DNA of 6,134 nt, from the NCBI GenBank assembly GCA_964556145.1, contig CAZKVD010000096.1, positions 1-6,134 on the forward strand. Reading direction: 5' to 3'. Shown here piece after piece: positions 1-5,415 of the stretch; the stretch's first letter is position 1, and each line of letters begins with the position of its first letter. The notes below the pieces were generated by a model. It had not been told where the DNA came from. It ran no database searches and saw only the letters and a program-made list of their open reading frames with translations. Made by a program: the position numbers and the translations under genes. This DNA is from F1-20-MAGs119 sp964556145 (lineage in GTDB: Bacteria; Actinomycetota; Acidimicrobiia; Acidimicrobiales; Ilumatobacteraceae).

Positions 1-50
1 ACGACCTTTTCCTTACCATGGAAACGCTCTGCCGACTGAGCTAAGAGGGC
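1..50 (-). tRNA. tRNA-Thr (anticodon GGT), 3' part cut off by window edge
   Basis: The reverse strand from 50 down to 1 folds as the 5' two thirds of a tRNA. It shows the 7-base acceptor strand GCCCTCT, then T8-A9, a D arm with stem GCTC/GAGC, and an anticodon stem TTTCC/GGAAA closing the 7-base loop ATGGTAA. The anticodon is GGT (17-15), which reads the Thr codon ACC. Position 33 is T and position 37 is A, as expected. The variable loop, T arm and acceptor 3' strand lie beyond the left edge, so acceptor pairing cannot be checked. The gene diverges from the acetyltransferase gene. Confidence 0.9.
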
Positions 51-124
51 GTGACTCGGGCGGACCCGAGACGGGGACTGACTCTATCGGCGGATTTTTC
101 GGGTTCTCCGCCCACCGTCGGGGC

Positions 125-130
125 TAGTTT
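125..130 (+). promoter_or_regulatory. Candidate -10 box (TAGTTT) for the GNAT gene
   Basis: TAGTTT fits the TANNNT pattern of actinobacterial -10 elements and ends 8 bases before the ATG at 139. This would put transcription start at or beside the start codon (leaderless). I see no convincing -35 hexamer and no Shine-Dalgarno site. Confidence 0.35.
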
Positions 131-138
131 CGGTGGCG

Positions 139-666
139 ATGTCGACGTCGACCGATTCTCTGGGCAACATCGCCCTCCGCCCGGCCACCGTGGCCGATGC
201 GCCGGCCATTGCCGCGATCTACAACCACGAGGTGGAACAAACCACCGCCACCTTCGACCTGGTCCCCCGCACCCTGGCCGAGCAGGAAAACTGGATCTCG
301 GCTCGAACCGGCGCTTTCAGCGCCATCGTGGCGGTCAACGCCGAAGGCGAAATCCTCGGTTTCGGGGCCCTGTCGCCCTACAAGGAGCGGGCGGCCTATC
401 GGACCTCGGTCGAGGATTCGGTCTATGTCGACCGCTCCCTTGCCCGGCGTGGCATCGGGCGGCTGATTCTGACTGCCCTTCTGGAGGTTGCCCGCGAGTC
501 GGGCTTCCACGCCGTCTTTGCCCGCATCGAAGCCAGCGGGGCTGCGTCCCGGGCCCTGCACGAATCGTGTGGGTTCCGCTTGGTTGGCGTCGAAGTCGAA
601 GTTGGACGCAAGTTCAACCGCTGGCTCGACGTTGCCCTGATGCAGTGCCTCTTGACCGAACGCTGA
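139..666 (+). CDS. GNAT N-acetyltransferase, phosphinothricin acetyltransferase (Pat/Bar)-like
   Basis: This 175-residue cytoplasmic enzyme probably transfers acetyl from acetyl-CoA to a small amine. The family (COG1247) includes phosphinothricin and methionine-sulfoximine acetyltransferases, but the substrate here is unknown. Visible family marks are the N-terminal LRPATxxDAxAIAAIYNH segment (about residues 13-30), the acetyl-CoA site VEDSVYVD followed by RRGIGR (about 91-108), the SRALHESCGF helix-turn (about 137-146), and the C-terminal KFNRWLDVALMQ block (about 158-169) typical of Pat-type members. Length is normal for the family. An in-frame GTG at 133 would add two residues. I prefer ATG 139 because a TANNNT box lies 8 bases upstream, whereas neither start has a good ribosome binding site. 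The gene stands alone, between two minus-strand tRNA genes, and is followed by a terminator hairpin. Family is sure; substrate is not. Confidence 0.9.
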   Translation: MSTSTDSLGNIALRPATVADAPAIAAIYNHEVEQTTATFDLVPRTLAEQENWISARTGAFSAIVAVNAEGEILGFGALSPYKERAAYRTSVEDSVYVDRSLARRGIGRLILTALLEVARESGFHAVFARIEASGAASRALHESCGFRLVGVEVEVGRKFNRWLDVALMQCLLTER

Positions 667-681
667 CACGCGGGCCGGAAA

Positions 682-723
682 CGAAAAACGACTCCGTCCG
701 TTGACCGGGCGGAGTCGTTTTCG
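682..723. terminator. Intrinsic terminator hairpin, probably two-way
   Basis: The arms at 682-700 and 706-723 pair over about 18 bp with one bulged A and one G-U pair around the 5-base loop TTGAC. The plus-strand 3' arm ends in a T-run (718-721), and a further T-rich stretch lies at 734-744. The 5' arm carries an A-run (684-688) that becomes a T-run on the minus strand. The hairpin lies 16 bases after the stop of the acetyltransferase gene and about 40 bases beyond the 3' end of tRNA-Tyr, so it can end transcripts from both sides. Confidence 0.85.
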
Positions 724-764
724 GGTTGGGCTGTTTTTTGTTTTAGTTGCGGAGCCACCCGCAG

Positions 765-846
765 TGGGCCGGGAAGGATTTGAACCTCCGTAGGCAATGC
801 CGGCAGATTTACAGTCTGCTCCCTTTGGCCGCTCGGGCACCGACCC
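765..846 (-). tRNA. tRNA-Tyr (anticodon GTA)
   Basis: On the minus strand the acceptor GGGTCGG (846-840) pairs fully with CCGGCCC (772-766), allowing one T-G pair, followed by discriminator A at 765. The anticodon stem GCAGA/TCTGC closes the loop CTGTAAA with anticodon GTA (812-810). A long variable arm, typical of bacterial class II tRNA-Tyr, precedes the T arm GGAGG-TTCAAAT-CCTTC. The 3' CCA is not encoded (the bases after the discriminator are CTG) and must be added after transcription. The gene diverges from yajQ with 40 bp between them. Confidence 0.96.
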
Positions 847-873
847 TTTGCTGGGGGAAGGCTACAGGCTCGC

Positions 874-879
874 TAGCGT
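874..879 (+). promoter_or_regulatory. Candidate -10 box (TAGCGT) for yajQ
   Basis: TAGCGT matches TANNNT and ends exactly 7 bases before the yajQ ATG at 887, the spacing expected for leaderless transcription. No Shine-Dalgarno lies at a usable distance; the purine run at 853-860 is about 26 bases away. On the opposite strand, TAGCCT (864-859) is a possible -10 box for tRNA-Tyr. Confidence 0.4.
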
Positions 880-886
880 TTCCCAC

Positions 887-1375
887 ATGCCCTCATTCGA
901 CATCGTGTCCGAAGTCGACCGCCAGGAACTGCGCAATGCAGTCGACCAGGCCCAGCGGGAAATGGCGAACCGGTTCGATTTCAAGAACACCAATTCCTCG
1001 ATCGAGCAGAACGAGCTGGTCATCACCATCCGCACGATCAGCGAGGAAAAGGCCCGCGCCGTGCGCACCCTCCTCGAGGAGAAGTTCGTGAAGCGCGGCA
1101 TGTCCCTGAAGGGCATCGACTGGGGCAAGTTCGAGCAGGCCTCGGGCGACACCGTGCGCCAAGTCGTGACTGTGAAGGTCGGGATCAACTCCGACAAGGC
1201 CCGCGAGATCAACCGTTTGATCAAGGAAAAAGGACCGAAAGGCGTGTCGAGCCAGACCCAAGGCGAACAAGTCCGCGTCACCGGCAAAAAGCGCGACGAC
1301 CTTCAGGCAATCATTGCGTTGCTGAAAGGCTCCGACCTCGAGGTGCCGCTGCAGTTCGAGAACTTCCGCGACTGA
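887..1375 (+). CDS. yajQ: YajQ family nucleotide-binding protein
   Basis: This 162-residue soluble cytoplasmic protein matches the YajQ/UPF0234 family end to end. The N-terminus MPSFDIVSEVDRQELRNAVD, the RFDFKNTNSSIE segment (29-40), the KRGMSLKGIDWGK block (69-81), the KxIKEKGPKGVSSQTQGEQVRVTGKKRDDLQ stretch (within 109-140) and the end LQFENFRD are all family-typical. Family members have two ferredoxin-like domains and bind nucleotides or nucleic acid; a Xanthomonas member binds cyclic di-GMP. The cellular role here is unknown. An in-frame ATG at 797 would add 30 residues but lies inside tRNA-Tyr and would extend past the conserved family start, so ATG 887 is chosen. The gene ends 3 bases from the stop of the convergent cupredoxin-thioredoxin gene. 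Confidence 0.95.
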   Translation: MPSFDIVSEVDRQELRNAVDQAQREMANRFDFKNTNSSIEQNELVITIRTISEEKARAVRTLLEEKFVKRGMSLKGIDWGKFEQASGDTVRQVVTVKVGINSDKAREINRLIKEKGPKGVSSQTQGEQVRVTGKKRDDLQAIIALLKGSDLEVPLQFENFRD

Positions 1376-1405
1376 CGCTCAGGACGCAGCGTCGTGCAAC
1401 GACGC
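1374..1405. terminator. Hairpins at the yajQ / cupredoxin-thioredoxin convergent junction (weak terminator candidate)
   Basis: Two stem options lie here. One is GACGCT (1374-1379) with AGCGTC (1388-1393). The other is a perfect 7-bp stem, GCGTCGT (1389-1395) with ACGACGC (1399-1405), closed by a 3-base loop. They overlap, so only one forms at a time. Neither has a T-run, so termination is only possible, not shown. The site is the only structured sequence between the two convergent genes, and the second stem lies inside the end of the minus-strand gene. Confidence 0.3.
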
Positions 1406-2134
1406 CAACGTGTCCGGCTCGAGTTCACCCGTGTGGCGGGCCACCACCTCACCGGTGGCAGCCAACATCGCAAGCGACGGCACCGACGCGACCTTTGTCG
1501 CCGACGTCAATCGACCTTCGGTATCGATCACGGTTGCAAGGTCGACGTTGAGTTCGTCGAGGAACGCAGTGACGGATTCGCGGTCGTCGCCGAGATTCAC
1601 GGTGACGACCCTGATACCCGGGTTCGCGCGGGCGAACTGTTGGATCTCGGGAAGTTCCTTGCGACACGGCTGACACCACGTGGCCCACACGACGAGCAAC
1701 GTCGGGCGTCCATCCATCTGCGCACCAAGTGTCGTCGACCCGCCGACCGCTGCATCGAGCGACAGCGAAACATACGACGGGGCAACGATGATCTTCGTCT
1801 GCTGACTGGGATGAACGGTGCAGGGACCCGGGAACTCGCCCGTCTTCGTGAAGCGGAAGTCGTAAGTTTCGTTCGGTCGCGCAGCAAGCGGACCAACGGT
1901 GTGGGGCACCGTGTCCTGGTTTTCGACTTCGAGCGTGTCACCCAAACCAACGACAAGCGTGGCCGGAAAGAACTGCGGGTCCTCGCCGCGCGCAATGCGT
2001 GCGGCGGTTCCGGCCGGCACCGTGTACGTGTGCACGACGCCGGCCGGCAACTCATCGACCGTCGACGACGAACCTCCGCCTCCGCACGCGGACACGACGA
2101 GTCCCGTGATGACGAGGAGAACGGAACGCTTCAT
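1379..2134 (-). CDS. Lipoprotein with fused cupredoxin and TlpA/ResA-like thioredoxin domains
   Basis: This 251-residue secreted protein has a lipobox VSAC with Cys17 as lipid anchor and a Gly/Ser linker. Residues about 35-118 form a cupredoxin domain (GDTLEVENQDTVPHTV, then GPCTVHPSQQTKIIV). The type 1 copper ligands appear to be His78, Cys105 and His108. The axial position three residues after His108, usually Met in the CTIHPSM-type motif, is Gln111. Residues about 120-251 form a thioredoxin-like domain of the TlpA/ResA kind, with VVWATWCQPCRKELP (active Cys154 and Cys157) and the cis-Pro loop SVPS (Pro219). It is the last gene of the minus-strand copper cluster, 13 bases after the PCu(A)C gene, with only a weak AGGG ribosome site. 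By analogy with TlpA, which reduces Sco and CuA cysteines in Bradyrhizobium, I infer a role in thiol reduction during copper delivery. The function of the fused cupredoxin is open: copper storage or transfer, or electron donation to the CXXC. Confidence 0.88.
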   Translation of the reverse strand: MKRSVLLVITGLVVSACGGGGSSSTVDELPAGVVHTYTVPAGTAARIARGEDPQFFPATLVVGLGDTLEVENQDTVPHTVGPLAARPNETYDFRFTKTGEFPGPCTVHPSQQTKIIVAPSYVSLSLDAAVGGSTTLGAQMDGRPTLLVVWATWCQPCRKELPEIQQFARANPGIRVVTVNLGDDRESVTAFLDELNVDLATVIDTEGRLTSATKVASVPSLAMLAATGEVVARHTGELEPDTLASLHDAAS

Positions 2135-2147
2135 CGAACGGACTGCC

Positions 2148-2669
2148 CTACATCGACGGAGCGTCTTCGCTGACTTCCGCAGTCACGGTGACCGTTGCAC
2201 CCGACTTCATCGTCAACGCGATGTCGAGGGTCGAGCCAACTTCGAGAGGAGCGGACAGGCCCATCAACATGACGTGGTAACCGCCGGGCGCGAGTTCGAA
2301 TGCCTCTCCCGCGACAAGTGGAATCGACTCGACTTCCTGCATCGACATTTCGCCCGCATCGTTCTCGACCGTCTCGTGGATCTGTGCCTCCATCGCGACG
2401 CTCGGGTCGACCGAAGCCGAAACGAGCTCGTCGTCGATCGGGCTCGTGATCTTCATGTAGGCGGCACCCATCGTGGTCTCCATCGGGCTGGTGCGGGCCC
2501 ACGCACCCTCGACGACGATCTCGCCGGTGGTCGTCGCTTCTTCCGCCATGGTGTCGGCCGTCATCGTCGTCTCGGCGGTCGAGACGTCGCTGCTTGCCTC
2601 GTCATCGCCACATGCGGCGAACAACAGCGTGCCCGCTGCGATGATCGCGGTGATCGATTTCTTCTTCAT
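2148..2669 (-). CDS. PCu(A)C-type copper chaperone lipoprotein
   Basis: This 173-residue protein has a Lys-rich signal peptide ending in the lipobox FAAC (Cys20). An acidic, Thr/Ala/Met-containing linker (about 21-50) follows, then a PCu(A)C (DUF461) domain from about 51 to 170, starting IVVEGAWARTSP. The copper ligands of the family are visible as His98, Met110, His132 and Met134. Met110 and His132 are separated by 21 residues and followed by H-x-M, as in the family motif; His98 to Met110 has 11 intervening residues where the published motif has 10. Such proteins bind Cu(I) outside the membrane and pass it to the CuA site of cytochrome oxidase, often together with Sco. The gene starts 25 bases after the Sco stop and has a strong Shine-Dalgarno, so co-transcription is likely. 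Confidence 0.93.
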   Translation of the reverse strand: MKKKSITAIIAAGTLLFAACGDDEASSDVSTAETTMTADTMAEEATTTGEIVVEGAWARTSPMETTMGAAYMKITSPIDDELVSASVDPSVAMEAQIHETVENDAGEMSMQEVESIPLVAGEAFELAPGGYHVMLMGLSAPLEVGSTLDIALTMKSGATVTVTAEVSEDAPSM

Positions 2670-2673
2670 GTTT

Positions 2674-2680
2674 CCTCCCT
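2674..2680 (-). promoter_or_regulatory. Strong ribosome binding site of the PCu(A)C gene
   Basis: AGGGAGG on the minus strand lies 4 bases before ATG 2669, inside the 25-base gap after the Sco stop. It fixes the start codon and contrasts with the SD-less first genes of this window. Confidence 0.75.
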
Positions 2681-2694
2681 GTGGGTTGTTGCTT

Positions 2695-3306
2695 CTAGAG
2701 ATCCTCGAGGAGGATTCTCAGATCGTTTTCCATTCCGTCGGCACCGATGCCGAAGGGCCACTCGATGATCACCGTGCCTGCCGCATCGACGACGTACGTC
2801 GCGGCAGTGTGGCTGACGTCGACCTTTCCCGTGGCCTCTTTCGTCACTGTCGACGACGCCAGGAATGCAGCTTCGACACTCTCCAGCACGTCGACATCCA
2901 TCGTGCGAAGCGCAATCGGATCATCGACGAAGGAAGACAAGTACGGAACCAGACGGTCGGCCGTGTCGCGCTCGGGATCAACCGTCACCATCGCGACGTC
3001 GACCTTGTCCGCGCTGCCGGGAATCCGCCGGAAGGCACTGCGCAGGTCGGCGAGTGTGGTGGGACACAAATCGGGACAGTTCGTGAAACCGAAGTAGACG
3101 ACGAGCAACTTTCCGTCCGCAGCCACGAATGTGAAGGGTGTTTCGGCACCATTCTCGTCGACGCGTGGAATCGTTTGGTCGGCGACGACCAGTGGCTCGT
3201 CGCGCTGCATTCCGATCAGCGTTGACTGTCGGGCGGAGTCGGTCGCACACGCGGCACCGACCACCACTGCCAGAACGGCCGACAGCGCGAGAAACACTTT
3301 TCTCAT
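2695..3306 (-). CDS. SCO1/SenC family copper-binding lipoprotein
   Basis: This 203-residue exported protein has a short signal peptide (MRKVFLALSAVLAVVVGAAC) with Cys20 as probable lipid anchor; Gly at -3 makes the lipobox slightly atypical. The thioredoxin-like Sco fold spans about 45-203. It carries the copper and redox motif GFTNCPDLCPTTL, with Cys77 and Cys81 in the Sco CxxxC spacing, the VTVDPERDT segment (107-115), and the third ligand His166 in DVSHTAATYVVD. Sco proteins insert copper into, or reduce, the CuA site of cytochrome c oxidase subunit II. ATG 3306 is chosen because it gives a clean signal peptide and has GGAAGG just upstream, although spacing is only 3 bases. The in-frame GTG at 3369 would bury the signal peptide behind 21 extra residues and lies in a hairpin. 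It is the first gene of the tight three-gene copper set. Confidence 0.94.
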   Translation of the reverse strand: MRKVFLALSAVLAVVVGAACATDSARQSTLIGMQRDEPLVVADQTIPRVDENGAETPFTFVAADGKLLVVYFGFTNCPDLCPTTLADLRSAFRRIPGSADKVDVAMVTVDPERDTADRLVPYLSSFVDDPIALRTMDVDVLESVEAAFLASSTVTKEATGKVDVSHTAATYVVDAAGTVIIEWPFGIGADGMENDLRILLEDL

Positions 3307-3361
3307 CACCCTTCCAGTCTTCACGAGACGAGAAAAAGTTCCGAGCGAATTCGATGTGAAT

Positions 3362-3384
3362 GGCGCCACCGTGTTCGTGGCACC
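3362..3384 (-). terminator. Hairpin between acs and the Sco gene (attenuator or weak terminator candidate)
   Basis: On the minus strand GGTGCCAC (3384-3377) pairs over 8 bp, with one T-G wobble, with GTGGCGCC (3369-3362) around a 7-base loop. It begins 10 bases after the acs stop. No T-run follows directly; a run of five T's appears only about 25 bases later. It could reduce read-through from acs into the copper genes or protect the acs mRNA end. Confidence 0.4.
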
Positions 3385-3394
3385 TAATACCCGA

Positions 3395-5338
3395 CTAGTC
3401 CTCTTGGGATTGTGCCGCGCGGCTCTGCAGTTCGGTCACCACACCTGCGTCGGCGAGCGTCGTCGTGTCGCCGAGGTTTCGTCCTTCTGCAACGTCGCGC
3501 AGAAGTCGACGCATGATCTTCCCACTGCGTGTCTTCGGCAGATCGGGGGTGAAGTAGATCGTCTTCGGTTTTGCGATCGCTCCGATTTCCTTGGCGACGT
3601 GATTGCGCAGGTCGGTTTCGGTGACCTGTTCACCGCCGCGCAACGTGACGTAGGCGATGATCGCCTGTCCGGTCGTTGCATCGTTGGCTCCGACAACCGC
3701 GGCCTCGGCGACACTGGGGTGCGACACCAGCGCCGACTCGACTTCGGTCGTGGAGATGCGGTGTCCCGACACGTTCATCACGTCGTCGACTCGACCGAGC
3801 AACCACAAGTAGCCGTCGTCGTCGAGCTTTGCACCGTCACCGGCGAAGTACCGCCCCGGAAAGCGACTCCAGTACGTCTCCTTGTAGCGCTCGGGGTCGC
3901 CCCAGATTCCACGCAACATTCCCGGCCACGGGTGCGTGAGCGTGAGATAACCACCGCCCTTGGTGACCGTGTTTCCGGCCTCATCAACAACTTCGGCACC
4001 GACGCCGGGCAAAGCGAACGTTGCCGAACCCGGCTTGGTGGTTGTCGCACCGGGCAACGGACTGATCATGATGCCGCCGGTTTCGGTTTGCCACCATGTG
4101 TCGACGATGGGACAGTTCCCCCGTCCGATGTGCTCGTGATACCACATCCATGCTTCGGGGTTGATGGGTTCGCCGACACTGCCGATGACGCGCAGAGAAG
4201 ACAGATCGTGCTTTGCGGGCTCCTGCGTTCCCCATTTCATGAACGTGCGAATTGCAGTGGGTGCGGTGTAGAAGATCGTCACTCCGTACTTTGCGATGAT
4301 GCTCCACAAGCGGTCATTGCCCGGGAAGTTCGGAACACCCTCGTAGATCACCTGCGTCGCGCCGTTCGACAACGGGCCGTAGACGATGTACGAGTGTCCG
4401 GTTACCCAGCCGACATCGGCGGTGCACCAGTACACATCGGTCTCGGGATGAAGGTCGAAGACGTACTTGTGCGTGTAGGTGACGTGCGTGAGATATCCAC
4501 CCGTCGTGTGCATGATGCCTTTGGGCTTGCCGGTGGTGCCGCTGGTGTAGAGGAGGAACAACAATTGCTCTGCATCCATCGGTTCGGCGGGACACTTTGC
4601 GTCGGCCGTCGCCATGAGGTCGTGATACCAGTGATCGCGACCGGACTTCATGTCGACCGTGTTGCCGCCACGCTTCACAACCACGACGTGTTCGATCGTC
4701 GGCGTCGATGCAAGCGCTTCGTCGGCCTGTGGCTTCAACGGGAAGACCTCTCCCCTGCGCCATCCACCATCGGCCGTGATCAACACCTTCGCACTGGCGT
4801 CGTTGATGCGGTCGGCCAACGCCTGTGAACTGAAGCCTCCGAAGACAACCGAATGTGCCGCGCCGATGCGCGCACACGACAACATCGCCACGACGGCTTC
4901 GGGGATCATCGGTAGGTAGATGTTGATTCGGTCGCCACGACCGACGCCGAGAGCACGGAGCACGTTCGAGAAGCGTTCGACCTCGGCGAGAAGCTCGGCG
5001 TAGGTGATGGTGCGGGTGTCGCCGGGTTCACCTTCCCAATGAATCGCCACCTTGTCGCCCTTGCCTGCAAGGACATGCCGGTCGAGGCAGTTGTAGGCAA
5101 CGTTCAACTTTCCACCGATGAACCACTTGCTGAACGGCAGTTCCCATTCACAGACCGTGTTCCAAGGTTGCGACCACGTGACAAGTTCCTCGGCCTGTCT
5201 GGCCCAAAAGGCCTCGTAGTCGGCACTTGCCTCGTCGTAAAGGTGCGTTCCGATGACGAGGGACTTGGCCTTGAAAGCCTCGCTGGGCGGAAATTTTCTC
5301 TGTTCGAGGAGGAGAGCTTCGATCGTTTCGTCAGCCAT
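3395..5338 (-). CDS. acs: Acetyl-CoA synthetase, AMP-forming (acetate-CoA ligase)
   Basis: This 647-residue cytoplasmic enzyme activates acetate with ATP to acetyl-AMP and then to acetyl-CoA, allowing acetate uptake and growth. Full family length and all core motifs are present: the N-terminal ACAS block (WARQAEELVTWSQPW, about 45-59), the P-loop YTSGTTGKPKG (264-274), ADVGWVTGHSYIVYGPL (307-323), WWQTETGG (415-422), YFAGDGAKLDDDGYLWLLGRVDDVMNVSGHR (497-527) and the C-terminal PKTRSGK (601-607). Trp416 should match the pocket Trp that limits this family to acetate, and Lys607 is the catalytic lysine that is acetylated and inactivated in other bacteria. ATG 5338 is chosen because it gives the family N-terminus and has TAGGGT 7 bases upstream. 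It diverges from a TetR gene, with an operator-like palindrome between them, and lies upstream of the copper genes on the same strand. Confidence 0.97.
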   Translation of the reverse strand: MADETIEALLLEQRKFPPSEAFKAKSLVIGTHLYDEASADYEAFWARQAEELVTWSQPWNTVCEWELPFSKWFIGGKLNVAYNCLDRHVLAGKGDKVAIHWEGEPGDTRTITYAELLAEVERFSNVLRALGVGRGDRINIYLPMIPEAVVAMLSCARIGAAHSVVFGGFSSQALADRINDASAKVLITADGGWRRGEVFPLKPQADEALASTPTIEHVVVVKRGGNTVDMKSGRDHWYHDLMATADAKCPAEPMDAEQLLFLLYTSGTTGKPKGIMHTTGGYLTHVTYTHKYVFDLHPETDVYWCTADVGWVTGHSYIVYGPLSNGATQVIYEGVPNFPGNDRLWSIIAKYGVTIFYTAPTAIRTFMKWGTQEPAKHDLSSLRVIGSVGEPINPEAWMWYHEHIGRGNCPIVDTWWQTETGGIMISPLPGATTTKPGSATFALPGVGAEVVDEAGNTVTKGGGYLTLTHPWPGMLRGIWGDPERYKETYWSRFPGRYFAGDGAKLDDDGYLWLLGRVDDVMNVSGHRISTTEVESALVSHPSVAEAAVVGANDATTGQAIIAYVTLRGGEQVTETDLRNHVAKEIGAIAKPKTIYFTPDLPKTRSGKIMRRLLRDVAEGRNLGDTTTLADAGVVTELQSRAAQSQED

Positions 5339-5345
5339 GGGCGCA

Positions 5346-5351
5346 ACCCTA
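5346..5351 (-). promoter_or_regulatory. Candidate -10 box (TAGGGT) for acs
   Basis: On the minus strand TAGGGT ends 7 bases before the acs ATG, matching the leaderless pattern seen at the other first genes. The AGGG within it could alternatively serve as a weak Shine-Dalgarno at 8-base spacing. No clear -35 hexamer is visible. Confidence 0.4.
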
Positions 5352-5352
5352 G

Positions 5353-5362
5353 TGGTGCACCA
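5353..5362. promoter_or_regulatory. Perfect palindrome, candidate operator in the acs-tetR intergenic region
   Basis: TGGTGCACCA is its own reverse complement. It lies one base upstream of the proposed acs -10 box and within the 77-bp divergent gap, where a bound dimer would block acs transcription. A natural candidate binder is the adjacent TetR protein; this is inference from position and symmetry. Confidence 0.4.
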
Positions 5363-5378
5363 AACGGCTCCTACCCAG

Positions 5379-5408
5379 ACGACAACCCCCGTGTCGACGG
5401 GGTAATTT
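5379..5408 (+). promoter_or_regulatory. Candidate promoter of the TetR gene
   Basis: ACGACA (5379-5384, four of six bases of TTGACA) and TAATTT (5403-5408) are 18 bp apart, and TAATTT ends 7 bases before ATG 5416. This again suggests leaderless transcription. An imperfect inverted repeat (5385-5392 with 5397-5403) overlaps the spacer and the first base of the -10 box and could be a self-regulation site. Confidence 0.45.
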
Positions 5409-5415
5409 CATACCC

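Noticed and set aside
55..70. Perfect 6-bp hairpin CTCGGG-CGGA-CCCGAG next to the tRNA-Thr 5' end, considered as a terminator or regulatory RNA.
   Set aside because: There is no T-run and no gene ending here. Short GC stems are expected by chance in this base composition.
89..112. Inverted repeat GGCGGA / TCCGCC upstream of the GNAT gene, considered as an operator.
   Set aside because: Arms are only 6 bp with a 12-base spacer and there is no adjacent regulator gene, so the evidence is too weak.
51..704. Plus-strand frame of 217 codons overlapping the GNAT gene.
   Set aside because: Low-complexity Arg/Gly/Pro translation, a shadow of the GNAT gene; it begins right at the tRNA-Thr 5' end.
124..840. 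Minus-strand frame of 238 codons covering the GNAT gene and tRNA-Tyr.
   Set aside because: Its first codons lie inside tRNA-Tyr and it runs through the terminator hairpin, so it is not a real gene.
797..886. N-terminal extension of YajQ from ATG 797.
   Set aside because: It overlaps tRNA-Tyr, and YajQ proteins begin at MPSFDIVSE, which corresponds to ATG 887.
3307..3369. N-terminal extension of the Sco protein from GTG 3369.
   Set aside because: It would put 21 polar residues before the signal peptide and lies within a hairpin; ATG 3306 has a ribosome site and a proper lipoprotein signal.
3131..4828. Long open frame (565 codons) on the plus strand opposite acs and the Sco gene.
   Set aside because: Its translation is Arg/His/Val-rich with no recognisable motif, and it lies antisense to a complete, motif-confirmed acs. 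Long antisense frames are common in high-GC DNA.
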